A stretch of DNA of 64,000 nt from Canna indica (GCA_034359265.1 CP136895.1:49432001-49496000); one strand, 5' to 3'; positions 20,973-32,937 are shown, counted from the stretch's first letter. Notes: a model not told the origin generated them from the sequence alone. Numbers and translations: made by a program.

Positions 20973-21440
20973 GATCAAGCTTCTACTTGTTTTTCATTTG
21001 CATCCACCATTAAGTAATCTAGAAAAGTGACAAGAAAAAGCTTCACACTGATATTAGTATCCTGATATTAGTATCAGGATACTAATATCAGTCTCAGGAG
21101 ATATTAGTATTACTGATCTCCTAATATCAGTATCGATACTGATATCCTGAAATCAGTATCAGGATACTAATATCCCGAAATCAGTATCAGGATACTGATA
21201 TCCTGATACTGATATCTTGCATGCTTCTTCTTTTTTTGGTATTTTGGGCATCCTCATTATTGGTGGAAAATATTATATGGCTCTTAAAACAAAATTAATT
21301 AAATAGCAACAACAATTAGTAGAAGAAAGTGTTTATATATAATGGTTGATCATAAAATTCAAGCTTATACTTGTTTTTCATTTGCTTCCACCATTAAGTA
21401 ATCCATAGAAAAGTGACAAGAAAAAGCTTCACACCCCAAT
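20973..21440. repeat. direct duplication of about 70 bp
   Basis: The sequence around CAAGCTT-TACTTGTTTTTCATTTG and AAAAGTGACAAGAAAAAGCTTCACAC at 20977-21049 recurs at 21360-21433 with few changes. The first copy runs straight into a GATATC array. A second pair (ATGAGGGAAGAAGATGGGATAAAGGTATCAG-type) lies at 21873-21905 and 21979-22011. Confidence 0.75.
21045..21215. repeat. GATATC/GATACTG palindromic array
   Basis: About 170 bp of alternating CTGATATCAGTATCAGGATA units, in which each strand reads nearly the same. Units are 11-12 bp with variable ACTAATATC/ACTGATATC. Confidence 0.9.
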
Positions 21441-21629
21441 CTTTCAGCAGCTGCATTAAACAACAAAATCCTCTCACCTTTTTCTGTTTGATTGGGACTG
21501 TGAATTATAATGTCAAATTAGTACCTTTGGCCACACATTTGGTGCCTTTTGTCTCCTTTTATGTAATTCCAAATTTTGATCCTGCATCTCCTAACTTTTG
21601 TTTGCTGAATGTGCACTTACAATATGTAT

Positions 21630-21745
21630 CATGATACTGGATACTGATATCTCCTGATATTAGTATCCTGATATCAGTCTCAGGAGATATCAGTATCAGG
21701 ATACTAATATCCTGATATCAGTATCAGGATACTGATATCAGGGTC
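21630..21745. repeat. GATATC/GATACTG palindromic array
   Basis: Same motif as at 21045-21215, about 115 bp, following a short open segment without known domain. Confidence 0.88.
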
Positions 21746-23734
21746 TACTGCTTATTTTCCTGGAGATTATGTAGGACCAGTTATTTTAGCACTTGTTTTT
21801 ATTATTAGTGGTTAAATTTTTGAATTAGCAGCAAGGCCATCAGGGTGCATAAAAGTATACTGACACAACTAGATGAGGGAAGAAGATGGGATAAAGGTAT
21901 CAGTTGTAAGCAAACAATAGCATTAAGTAGAAAAAGGTCATGGTAGCAAGCCTTAAATTTCATGTGTTGATAAAGGTAATGAGGGAAGAAGATGGGATAA
22001 AGGTATCAGTCAACACAGTTAGAGACTATAAGTAATGGACATAAAGCTTATTCTATAACGACTATTAGTTTAAATAAAAGAAACCTAGCTAGCTACTTAC
22101 TTGGATGGGTTCATGGCTCCAATAATCAATCATTTGCTTGAAGTGTTCGAGAGGAATGTATGTAGGATGATTTTTTATCCTCTCGTTGTTTGTTGCGTAA
22201 TTGTCAAAATGTTCCTTCTTGATTTTTGATTTGTGTTTCCTCCAAGCTTCATCCATAATTTTGAACACAACCCCTTTTCCTATTTCCGGAAGGATGAATT
22301 TTTTTCTACAAAATGAAGCAAAACAAGCATTAATATTGACATGCAAATGTAAATGAACAATATAAAAAAATCATACATTGATATATTTTCATATGTCATC
22401 CTTGTTTGGTACAGCCTTCCAATTGGTGTAAATCAAGGGACACCAATCTGAATTTCGTGCCACAGTTCCTAAAAATTGGCTCAAGTCTAAAATAACTTTC
22501 TCATTGGGCCCAACTGGTTGTGCTTCACTATTGAAAATTATTTCTTATTGCTCCTCTAGCGATCTTCCATGAATTTTGTAGCACATTGTCTTCCCTCTTG
22601 CTTTCTTTTTTGGTGTTCCTAATTGATATAACAATAATGATTTAAACATAAGCTAATTATAGAATTACATATAATGACATAATATACCTTCAGACGTATC
22701 GTGTTCCGGCTCATCGGGTATATTGTGCTCTTCCTCAACATTTGCTTCCTCTTCCAGCTCATCAAGTATATTGTGTTCTTCCTCAACTTGGTCCATGTCT
22801 CTACATTCCTCTTCTAGTTGATCTTCTTCTAGCACTTGCATACCCATCTTCTCACGATATGCAACCACTGACATTGATGGACACAAAGGTGCAGTCTTTG
22901 TCTTCGTTGTTGCATACTCATCTCCTTGCTCATGGTTAACTTCTCTTTGTTGATCTTGAATGGTTGACATTTTTTGCTTTGGTCCTTGGGTAGATCTTTG
23001 ATATTGAATGATTGGTCTTTGTTGTTGCACTTGAGAAGATCTTGTATTGGAATTGGAAGGAACTTGCTTTTGAGTAGAGGATATGGGTTTAGTGATGGCT
23101 GCATTAATTGGTTTTTTCCCTCTATCTTGCACATTGGAAATGGCCTGTCTCATAGTAGAAACACTAGGTTGAGTGGGGACTGCATCCTTTGGCTTTTCAT
23201 ATGGTGTTTTTCCTCTATCTTGCGCATTGGAAATGGCCTGTCTCATAGTAGAAACACCAGGTTGAGTGGGGACTGCATCCTTTGGCTTTTCATATTGTGT
23301 TTTTCCTCTCTCTTGCACATTGATATTCTTCTTATTGGCCTCTGAAGCATGTATTTTTAGCATTGTATGTTTGTTTCCAGCTGGCTGACTCTTTGAATTT
23401 AACTTTTTATTATGTTCAATCTTTTCACATTTAATTTTGTAATGCTTGGCTAACTCTTTGCTTGACTTTGCTTTAGTGGAAAGTCCATATCACTTCCTTG
23501 TAATCTCACTGCATAAATCATAGAAATTTTTTTAATTTTCAGTTATATAAATCATAAATATATAGCATGTTCAAATATGAATAAAAGGAAGCTGCTATAG
23601 TAAGGTCTAAACAATTTGGATATTGGGGAAATTCCATGGTTGGTAGTAGGATAAATTTATTCTTTAGGATAAATGAAAGAGTAAAGAGAGCAACAAAGAT
23701 ATCTATGGCGTGCCAAAAATAATAAACAACAAAG

Positions 23735-23890
23735 ATATCTATCAGTATCAGTAATAAAGGATACTGATATGAGTATCCTGATATCTATCAGGATACTTCA
23801 TTAATATCAGGATACATCAATATCAGTATCCTAATATCTATCAGGAAACTGATATGAGTATCCTGATATCTATCAGGATACTTCATTAAT
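23735..23890. repeat. GATATC/GATACTG palindromic array
   Basis: Same family, with ATCTATCAGGATACTTCATTAAT spacers giving a longer, roughly 50-bp higher-order period. Confidence 0.85.
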
Positions 23891-23999
23891 AACACTGTCA
23901 GAGGGAACTTCAATGAAGCTACAAGCTTCTCTACGTTATTAGTATTTTTAGCTCCATCAACACTACTCATGGTTTTTTTAGGCCCTTGTTTCACTTGGA

Positions 24000-24454
24000 C
24001 TTACAAACAAAAGAAAGGGAAGTGGAAAATTTGGTGCTAGACTGGATAGAGCTTTATATAATTGTGCATGGTTGGATTGGAAATATGAATTTAAAGGTAT
24101 TCATTTGAACATGATTGACTCTGACCATAGGCCTATCATGAGTCTTTTGTAAACTGTAATGAAAGCAGAAAAAAACAGAAAGAAAAGTAGATATGAGTCT
24201 TTTGTAGTGACATTTCTAGTTCAATCTGGAAATTTTGATTGAGGAGTTTTGAAGAAAAAAACAATGGTGAGATGAAACCAATGATACTGAATATTGAAAA
24301 TTTGAAAGATGTTTTGAAAGAATGGAACAGAAATTGTGTGGGCAATTTGGAGAGAAATTTAGAAGAAACAAAGGAGTTGGGAAAGATTGAATTAAAAGAG
24401 GAGTTGGGGCTAGCAAGTGATGAAGAGAATAGAAGATTAAAACCAAAAGATTGA
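24000..24454 (+). pseudogene. LINE ORF2 fragment (endonuclease end)
   Basis: A frame near 24010-24150 gives GARLDRALYNCAWLDWKYEF and ends in SDHRPI, the C-terminal signature of the apurinic-type endonuclease of plant LINEs. The frame from 24239 (LNIENLKDVLKEWNRNCVGN and a Glu/Lys-rich helix) corresponds to the linker between endonuclease and reverse transcriptase. No reverse transcriptase follows. It is probably from the same kind of LINE as the fragment at 20653. Confidence 0.7.
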
Positions 24455-24479
24455 AACTAACTAGTATCATATAAATCCA

Positions 24480-26155
24480 AGGAGTTGCTAATTTTGATCA
24501 TTATGCAAAGAGAACACGTTTAACAACTAGCTAGTTTGCATCCACCCCAGCATGCAGAGATTTTGAAGATTCAGGCAACTTACATGCTACTACTCATGGC
24601 AGAGAAAATTACATCTAGTTTCACTTTAGATAAATCCACACTACTAAGACAGCATGGACAATTTGAATATAATCTGTAAGTACAATCAATATCTTTTTTG
24701 CAGATTAACAAGCAAATTACCAACAGTTAAATATACATCAAACAATACATGACAATGCTCTCCTTGATAATAATACTTTTTTTTTTCAGAATGCAAAATC
24801 TACACCAGCATAGATCCTAGACCATAAAATCTCTCAAATTAACATCTATCTCTGATTGTTCATCCGACATTTACCATATTGATTGTTTCTAGAGATCCAA
24901 ATAGAAGTAGAGGTACAAGATATTGAAATATGTATTTACAAATAAAAATTAACACTGTACTCACTAAGCACTAAATAGATTTCACTTCCTTCTACATTTT
25001 GTGTATATTTATTTGAACATTCTAATAATTACATTGACCCTAAATATGTACAAAAGGATGTTCTGGTGCACAAGGTTCCTACCAGTACAGGAGGACAAAG
25101 TCCATAGCATTATTCTTAATAGCAACAAAGAAGAACTAAAACCTAGTCACTCCATTGAGCTGGGTTAACTAACATAGCCTTAATGTCTAAATCTGAATAT
25201 GGGTTACCTTTTTATGAATTGAATTTAACATATGACAAGAATCTCTATCAATTTATCCCTTGCATCCGAACATAAAGTAGGAAACAACAAAGAAACCACA
25301 TGTCAAAACTAGTGTCAAAAGACTCAGAACAACAAAGAGTTCCTAACCAAGATTGAACTTAAACTTGATCATGCCCACTTGAACTTAAAGATTGAACTTC
25401 ATAAGGACAATTGAAGTGTCCGAATATATAGCATGTTCAGCTATATATTGGTAATATACCAAAATATAGAATGTTCAGCTAATTAAGAGTTCTCTGATCT
25501 GAATCAAGCTATTGGGTGTGGTGTTTAGATGTTGGGTCTTTTGCTTACTACTTTTTAGTTTCCTTTCTTTCCTTGTTTTATGACCTTATGACTTGTTTTT
25601 ATTCTATCCCTATCTCTACCTGTAATTGTTTCATTATTGTTGAATATCAAAATACTGATGTTGATATTAGTATCAGCATCCTGATATCAGGATGCTGATA
25701 TCAGCATCAATATCCTCATATTGATATCAGGCTGCTGATATCAACATCCTCATATTGATATTAGGTTGCTGATATCAGTATCAACATCCTAATATTGATA
25801 TCAGGATGCTGATATCAGCATCAATATCAAGATGCTGATATCAACATCAGCATCCTAATACTTATATTAGTGTTAGGATCAAGGTGTGGCTGCAGAAAGG
25901 GTAATTTATGAGCGGCATGAATATCTAAGTTGGCTTCAAAGGAATACATGAAGATCATAAAACATGCACAAATGTGGAACACCAATCAATCATCATATAA
26001 CAAAAATTTAGCTTATGCTTGAACAACCAAAAACATAACCATCAAGGCATTGGAATCCTTATCAGCCACATTTATTAAAGGATAAATAGAGAATTGAAGT
26101 ATCACCATTGCATAGGAATCCTTCAAATTCATCATGCTAGACAGATACATGAATA
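24480..26155. other. spacer between the two CACTA genes
   Basis: AT-rich, no gene seen. It contains a GATATC-type array at 25645-25870 and repeated gene-poor sequence. The latter includes a stretch near 25320-25390 with TTGAACTT repeats. Confidence 0.5.
25640..25875. repeat. GATATCAGCATC palindromic array (variant)
   Basis: About 235 bp of GATGCTGATATCAGCATC and TATTGATATCAGG units. This array uses GATGC/GCATC where the others use GATAC/GTATC, so it is a diverged relative of the same motif. Confidence 0.88.
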
Positions 26156-29100
26156 TCAATCAAAGTAGTCCCAGAGTGTGTCATCAAAGTCAGACTCAAT
26201 TTCATTTGAAACAGCTGAATAATTTTCAACAATGGTGGGCTCTATGTCGTCCCTTGCCCATTCAACATCAATTTCATCATCAGGCAAAGACAAATTAGTT
26301 GCTGGTTCAGATGACTCAATATTATATATTTCTTCGGCACAATATGATTGGTCATTCACATTAGAAATCTCTCTATGAAGAGTTTTCATAACGTAATACC
26401 TATTATCATAAGAGGGATCGCGAACATAGAAGCACTGTTGGACTTGAGAAGCGAGCACAAATGGATCATCCATATAACATTTTTTATCGAAGTGAACACA
26501 AGTCGACCCATACTTTTCTGATTCTACTTCAAACCAATCACATATAAACAAGACAAACTTGAAATTACCATAATAGTCTAGCTCAATTATTTCATTAATT
26601 GCACCATAATAAGTAACTGCATTCGTCGTCGGATTTTGATCCTTACTACTAGCAAAGCTTTGAGTGATTAACACCAAAGTGACACCACTGTTTTGTGTCC
26701 TGCGACTTGCATCACGCTGCCTAGTATGAAATTTACATCCATTGATGACATAACCCGAAAACCTTCTTACAACTTTATTTGGGCCTCTACACAACTCCTT
26801 CAGTCGATCAGGGACATCCTCCTCCATTGCACGATTTTTAAACCAATCAATGAAATCATGGCTTTGACTTTTTGCTTTGGTCCACTTTCTTCCTCTCTTC
26901 CGATTTATGATATTTTCATGTTCACTACAAAAAAAATTATTTTGTTACAACAATTATTCAAATGAGTTTATAAACAAATTTTTAAGGGTAAAGAATAGTT
27001 ATTTACCTAATGTAAGGTTGAACTTCATCACAATTGAACAAGATATACCGGTGAGCTTGGTTCTTTTCATTGTTGTCCATTGAAAATAAATTACCTTTTT
27101 TCTTCCCTCGTATAGGACGACCCATGGATAAAAAAAAACTAGACAGCTCAGCATCAAAAGACTCACATGTGTCAGCATTTCTTGTCACTCTGTTCCACCG
27201 TGTCTCCACATTAGAGTTCATATAATTTGAGCAAAATGTCAAGCATTCCTCAACCAAGTAACCCTCAGCTATTGAACCTTCAGGATGAGCTTTATTGCGC
27301 ACGTAAGCCTTCAACTTTCCCAACTCTCTTTCTGGTGAATACATCCATCGAGAATGAACAGGGCCACCCAATCTTATCTCATTTGGTAGATGAATGGGCA
27401 AATGAAGCATTACATCAAAAAATGATGGAGGAAAAATCCTCTCTAATTGGAAAAGTGTTTCAGCTATCTCAAATTTCAAGGTCTCTAAATCATTCACATC
27501 AATAACTCTTTGACATATGGAACGAAAAAAAGAACATAGACGTATCAGAGGATAGGCCACTTGGTGAGGAAGTGTGTTAATCATTGCTACTGGGAGCAAG
27601 TAGTGTAGCATGAAATGAGCATCATGACTCTTGTACCCTGAGACTTTCAAGCCATCTTGGTGAACACGTCTTGAAATATTTGCTGCACAACCATCGGGTA
27701 ATTTTGCTTCCTTGAGAACGCTACAGAAAATAGACTTCTCATTTTTGTTCATGTTAAAGCATGCTTATGCATACTTTACTTTCTTGCCTTGATCCACTGG
27801 TTTTGGATGAAGTTTCTTTCTAATTTCCAACTCTTGCAAATCTAAACGGGCATTAACATGATCTTTTGTCTTCCCCGTTATGTCCAACAAAGTCCCTATC
27901 ACATTGTCAAATATGTTCTTTTCAATATGCATGACATCAAGATTATGTCGTAGTTTATTATGCTTCCAATATGACAATTCAAAAAAAATGGACCTCTTCT
28001 TCCAAGGACCACCAATGCTTTTCTTTTGCATCTTCCCAAATGAATTGACAAAGTCTTGCAACAAGTCCAAGATCTCTGTCCCTTCTAACAAATTAGGAGC
28101 ATGCCTATATTCTTCTTTTCCATTGAAATCCCGTATGTTTCTTCTATAATCATGACTTATCGGCAAGAAAATACGGTGATCCGTATAACACATCTTTCTA
28201 CTATGCTTCAAGTAAGCTGAATTAGTGTTATAATTACAAGATGGACATGCTAATTTTCCCTTTGTGCTCCAACCACTCAACATAGCATATCCAGGAAAGT
28301 CGCTAATAGTCCATAAAAGGGTTGCTCGCAACTTAAAAGTTTGATTCTTTGATGCATCATATGTGTCTACTCCCAGCTCCCACACAATTTTCAACTCTTC
28401 AACCAATGGTTCCAAGTACACATCAATATCAGTCCTAGGAGAGTGTGGTCCAGGGATAATTAAAGACAACATAAAATAATCCGACTTCATACATAACCAT
28501 GGTGAAAGGTTGTATGGCATAAGTATTACCGGCCATATACTATAAGAAATACTCATGGTCCTATATGGATTGAATCCATCGCTAGTCAACCCAAGTCTTA
28601 TGTTGCGTGGGTCACTAGCAAAATCAGGATAACGCTCATCGAAGTCCTTCCATGCTCCGCCATCAGCAGGATGCCTTAACTTTCCATCTCTTATTCGCTC
28701 TTCCTCATGCCACCTCATTAAATTTGCAGTCCTCTCACACATGAACAACCTTTGAAGTCTAGGAATTAACGGAAAGTGTCTTAAAATTTTAGCCGCTACT
28801 TTGTGGCCTTGCTTGGGATTTTCTAGCTCATTCTCTGCCTGTGAATTCTCAACCCACCATGAAGCACCGCAAATATGACAAGACTTGTCTTTCTCATGCT
28901 CTTTCCAATATAACATACAATTATTGGGACAAGCATCAATCTTTTTAATCAAGGCCCAAGTCCCTTATCATGGCTCTTGTTTTATTAAAAGATTGGGGGA
29001 TGTTCAAATCTGGCATAGCTTCTTTTAGTAGCTCTAAGAGTGCATTGAATGACACATTACTCCAACTAAAGAGACACTTCATCAAATATAACTGAATGGT

Positions 29101-29554
29101 GAAGGACAAGGTAGAGAAATTTTTACAACCGGGGTACAATTCCTTGTTTGCCTCTCTAATAAATTATAAAACTTTTTGGCATCTTCATTAGGACCCTCTA
29201 TAACTCCATCTTCTTCTGCCACTTCTCTAAATCTATCATGCAATAATCCATCCATATCATCCATGTCATCCATGCAATTCTCTGCATCATCGATGTCATC
29301 ATCCTCCTCTGTGGGCATTGTTAACTCCTCACCATGGTTTACCCAATCAGTGTAACCTTTTAGAAATCCATAGTCTATTAAATGTTCAAAGACTACATTT
29401 TTGTCAACCAACGACCATTACCACATTTCGCACAAGGGCATAAAATCTCCCCTCCTTGAGGCCTTCCATTATTATAAGCAAAATCTAGGAAACATTGGAC
29501 ACCATTGATATACTCTGTACTATATCTCGGCATTTGAACCCATTCTTTATCCAT
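26156..29554 (-). pseudogene. CACTA TNP2-like transposase with frameshifts
   Basis: Starts at ATG 29554 (DKEWVQMPRYSTEYINGVQC, transposase-associated domain with CPCAKCGNG). Frame changes occur near 29414, 29110 and 28950. The catalytic TNP2 part spans 28952-27765 (FPLIPRLQRLFMCERT, TSDGFNPYRT, NLDVMHIEKNIFDNV), with a frame break at about 27765. DUF4218 runs 27752-27007 (SGYKSHDAHFMLHYLL; RLCSFFRSICQRV). An 82-bp intron (27006-26925) leads to the last exon, 26924-26156, encoding the DUF4216 domain (ELDYYGNFKFVLFICDWFEV; DPFVLASQVQQCFYV) and an acidic C-terminus. The domain order is complete for a CACTA transposase, but at least four breaks disable it. Confidence 0.92.
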
Positions 29555-30026
29555 TGATTTCACTTAACTACATAAATAAAAAATGCAAAGAGTAAGAAAC
29601 GACAACATCAACTTGATGAGTTATACATGCAACTCCAACATAGTGCAAAATCACTTAGAACATGTAGGCATAAATATGATCATCCTTAAAGTAAGTGATC
29701 ATCTTGAACTCAACATTAATTAAATTTAACGGTAATTATGAGAAAAACATGTAGAACAAAGTGCTCATTTCCAAACACTTAGAACAAAGTATGAGAAAAA
29801 CCAAAGTGAATGTGATTGTCCTATGATTTTAAGTCAAACCTGATGAAAACCTAAGAGAAAGGAAATGTAATGGCATAAATCAAATCTAGCTAGTTTTTGG
29901 TTAATGATTTACAACCTAACTCAGGTTCAGCCAAACTTGATATCCAATTTGAGCTTACAACCTAACTCAGGTTCACACCACTTCATAGAATCAAACTGAA
30001 AGAAGGCTAGTCTTGAGAAGGCTAGC
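29555..30026. other. CACTA upstream flank, no gene
   Basis: AT-rich sequence with short direct repeats (CTTAGAACA-GTA, AACCTAACTCAGGTTCA at about 29910 and 29960). This should include the promoter of the TNP2-like gene, but no terminus or subterminal array of the element is seen. Confidence 0.4.
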
Positions 30027-30590
30027 TGTTAAGTGGGATAATGTTGGTACGAAAGATTATTACTTTAAGATGTTCTTTCTTCCAAGTTATGATTTGTCTT
30101 ATTTGATATGCAGCTGGTCTTGAGAAGGCTAAGCAAACTCTTGTGGAAATGGTAATTCTACCAACTAAAAGAAGGGACCTATTTACAGGTCTTTGCAAGC
30201 CAGCTAGAGGTGCATCTTTAGAAGCAATTATTTAGCTTGAACTATACACTTTGGCGAAAGTATTTAGAGGTGATATTTATGTTGCTTAGGTTTGCTTCTC
30301 TTTGGCCCAATCTAAATATGGGAAAACAATGCTTGCTAGAGCTATTGCATCGGAATCAGAGGCCACAATATTTAATGTTTTTGCTTCATCTTTAACATCA
30401 AAATGGGTATAACTTTGTCATATCTAGTTTCACATGCAAAGCTTTGATGGATTACCAGTTTTTCTAATTAAAAAATTCTTATTCTTTACACTGTTGAAGT
30501 AGGTGGGAGAGTTTGAAAAACTTGTCCGAACTCTTTTTGAGGTTGCTATTGACAAGCAGCCATATGTAATCTTCATGGATGAAGTTTGCT
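30027..30590 (+). pseudogene. spastin-like AAA ATPase gene fragment with introns
   Basis: A short exon ending VKWDNV at 30046 is followed by GT...CAG intron 30047-30113. Next come [20 protein letters not shown] and [12 protein letters not shown] (to about 30212), a degraded stretch with stops where Walker A should be, then KTMLARAIASESEATIFNVF and SSLTSKW ending at donor 30407. A further intron ends in AG at 30502, followed by VGEFEKLVRTLFEVAIDKQP and Walker B VIFMDE (to about 30582). The order and splice sites match plant spastin/katanin-type AAA ATPases, which remodel microtubules or membranes. The Walker A core is disrupted by a frame change and stop (around 30312), so it is not functional. 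Only the first half of the AAA module is present. Confidence 0.85.
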
Positions 30591-31479
30591 ACTATAACTC
30601 CATGCTTTATTTGTTTAAATTCTCAAAAAAATATCATTGTTTGTATATGTGAACCTTATTATTCTAATATGAGAAACTCTTTGGCCAAATATCTAATTCT
30701 TTTCATCAATAAGCAATCATTGGATTGCTTAAAATGGAATCAAACTTCAAATCTAAAGTAGAACATTAGGTCACAAAAACTTGTAACTTGGTTGGCTGTG
30801 AGGACTACGGGATGAAATTAGATTGAGATAGTCTTAACAAAGGAGTCTTGAACATCATAGGTCTTGATGAATTTTTCTTGAGGAAAGGGATAGTCAGCAA
30901 GCTAGTTAATTTTGGTTAGGAGTGCAAGTACGGTGTATTAATATACTTGGTTTTGCTTGCTGGAATTAGAGTTGGCAGCCCAAAACACCTTCAAAATATC
31001 TGACAAAACCCTAGACTGACTGACAGATGCCAGCGCTTCCCTGCTTAGACTACTCTCAAATTGGGTCAGGATGCTCCAATCTGCTTCAGAATAAAAATTT
31101 TCTTGTTATTTGAATTTAGATGATTTTCATTCATGTTGGTCTACCTTGTTTTTATATCATAGGATCCAAAATTGTATGATGTTATCTAGCTAGCTTGTAG
31201 AACTAGTTAGTTGATAACATGGAACTAAAGCTCAAATAACAACTTGCATTAGTTCCCTCAAATGTTATGTACGCACAGTACATTAGAATGTTCAATTAGA
31301 TTCAAGTAAGATAGATGATGAGCACCTCCTTTGGAAGCGCTTCTCGTCTCTGAATTGATATAGCTCCAATTGCTCTTTCACCTAGTTAGACATAATAAAA
31401 TGGATGTTAGTTGAGACTAGAAGTGCTGATTGATTAAATAATACTATAAGTACCAAGTATAAGATTATAAGACTATTGT
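30591..31479. other. no recognisable gene
   Basis: AT-rich sequence without domains, arrays or clear termini. It may be intron and flank copied with the AAA fragment. Confidence 0.4.
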
Positions 31480-32145
31480 GATAATGGATTACCAGCCGTG
31501 ATAGATCAGCGAGCAGGGCTACAGGATGCGATAGAGGAAAACCAGGACTACAGGATGCCATACAGGACTGCATGACTGTAGGACACAAGCAGGAGGATTA
31601 CCAGTGGTGATATATCAGATTGCGATAGAGAAGGAGGATTACCAGCAACGATGGATCAGGGCATGAGCAAGAGGATTAGGCGCGCTTATCAGCGGCCATA
31701 GAGCAGGCCAGATTAGGACACGAGCAGAGGGAAAAAAGAAACAAGGAGGGGATTAGGCTTATCAGCGATGATAGAACAGGAGTTACCAGCGGCGAGCAAG
31801 AGTTACCAGCAGCGACGAGGAGTAGGATGCGAGCAAGAACTACTAGCGGTGATAGAGCCGGAGTTACCAGCGGCGAGCCAGAGTTACCAGCGGCGAGCAG
31901 GAGTATTAGGATGTGAGCAGGAGTACCAGCACTGAGCAGCGGCGAGCCGGAGGAATTACCAGCAGCGAGCAGGAGGAGTTACCACCGGCGATAGAGCAGG
32001 AGGAGGGTTTTAGTCGAGCAGGAGGAGGGCGGGCAGAGGGAAACAAGCTTGAAAGGCGGAGCAGCGAGCAGCGACGAGCTGGAGGAATTACCAGCGGAAA
32101 GCAAGAGGAGTTACCACCGGCGATAGAGCAGGAGGAGGGCGGGCA
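31480..32145. repeat. degenerate repeats of TTACCAGCGGCGAG type
   Basis: Many irregular copies of TACCAGCGGCGAGCAGGAG and GCGATAGAGCAGGA fill this stretch. A longer duplication of about 85 bp is visible at about 31945-32010 and 32068-32140 (ACCAGC-AGCAGGAGGAGTTACCACCGGCGATAGAGC). The right edge is fused to a copia gag frame at about 32145. Open frames across it on both strands are repeat by-products. Confidence 0.75.
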
Positions 32146-32880
32146 TGCCATTTCTCCAAAATCATCCATCTCCTCCTCGGATGATGGAGGTTCTTCAACC
32201 CGGTGTGATGCTTTTAAGGCTATGGTCTTGCCTTTGGGGGCATCTTCCTCATTGTATTGCTTCATATGGGTCTCATGTGTCATGAGAGACCCAATGATCT
32301 CGGTGAGCTTCAACTTCCACAAGTCCTTTGCTTCCATGATTGCAATTACTTTTGGCTCCCAAGCTTTCAGAAGGGAATGGTGGAGCTTCCTTACCTTCTC
32401 CTCTTCCTTGATGTCTCTACCAAGGTTAGCTAAGCCATTTGTAATATTTTGAAATCTAGCATACATGGCATCAATTGATTCATGTGAAAGCATTTTAAAT
32501 ATTTTGTAATCATGCATGAGTAGATTTATCTTAGATTCCTTAACTTGTGAGGTGCCATCATGTGTGGTCTCTAGGACACTCCAAAGTTCATAGGCCGACT
32601 TACAAGTAGAAATCATATTAAACTCATTAATGGATAGGCCACAATATAGTGTATTGATGGCCTTGGCATTTGCATTAAAGAGTTGAATTTCTTCCGGACT
32701 CCACTCGTCCATGTCCTTAGTGGGTTGCATATACTCTACTTGGATCACCCTCCATACATCCATGCCAAATGATTGAAGGAAGCTATTCATACGAATTTTC
32801 CAATAGGCATAGTTATTTCCATCAAATAGTGGTGGAGTATGAGTAGAGGACCCTTGAGCTAGTTGGATATTGTTAGACAT
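32142..32880 (-). pseudogene. copia gag (UBN2 type), family B, truncated
   Basis: Starts at ATG 32880 with a typical copia gag opening (LFDGNNYAYWKIRMNSFLQS) and continues without a stop through ETTHDGTSQVKESKINLLMH and FQNITNGLANLGRDI to a Glu-rich stretch ending GEMA at about 32145. There the sequence passes into the TACCAGCGG repeats and the homology ends, although the frame itself stays open to 31906. The zinc knuckle and everything downstream are lost. The start lies about 40 bp from a primer-binding site, as expected for a 5' gag. Confidence 0.88.
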
Positions 32881-32918
32881 TCTAAATTGTAGGGTAGATG
32901 GTTAAATCTAATCCTACG

Positions 32919-32935
32919 ACCATGCTCTGATACCA
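32919..32935 (-). other. primer-binding site (initiator tRNA-Met)
   Basis: On the minus strand TTGGTATCAGAGCATGG matches the complement of initiator tRNA-Met and lies directly inside the LTR end at 32938. Confidence 0.88.
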
Positions 32936-32937
32936 AT

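Larger units (their letters stand above)
18560..23480 (-). pseudogene. TNPA-like (Transposase_24) gene of the CACTA element
   Basis: Minus-strand exons in order: 23480-22665, with a basic N-terminal part, a 31-residue direct repeat (EKPKDAVPTQP...STMRQAISN, two full copies), and an acidic tail (LEEEANVEEEHN); about 22346-22100, with KFILPEIGKGVVFKIMDEAW and RKHKSKIKKEHFDNYATNNE, the Transposase_24 core, ending at a GTAAGT donor; about 19345-19255 (NRSHKKWRHRMGNKRFSVI); about 19160-19065 (EEPSQVGMFVETRTKDGKAL); about 19010-18905; and 18822-18565, a coiled coil (HAIMEERHTKMEERQNHMQR). A 2.7-kb gap with arrays and a LINE piece separates the second and third exons. It probably encoded the subterminal-repeat binding protein. 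Exon junctions are approximate and the upstream boundary near 23480 follows an in-frame stop. Confidence 0.7.
17703..29554 (-). mobile_element. large decayed CACTA element, minus orientation
   Basis: The left end (its 3' side) begins near 17703 with GACAACAACATTTTAGACC, a diverged form of CACTACAACA..., next to about 500 bp of subterminal repeats. It interrupts a copia gag codon. In minus orientation it carries a TNP2-like gene (29554-26156) followed by a TNPA-like gene (about 23480-18565). LINE fragments and GATATC arrays have expanded its introns and spacer. The right terminus, expected beyond 29554, could not be found; repeats matching the left subterminal array are absent to the right, so the 5' end is lost or replaced. 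Confidence 0.75.

Noticed and set aside
26923..26936. CACTACAAAAAAAAT, looking like a CACTA terminus
   Set aside because: On the minus strand it is the T-rich tract and TAG acceptor of an intron in the transposase gene, with coding sequence continuing on both sides.
31913..32452. 179-codon plus-strand open frame
   Set aside because: It is antisense to a clear copia gag and to GC-rich repeats; no protein family recognised.
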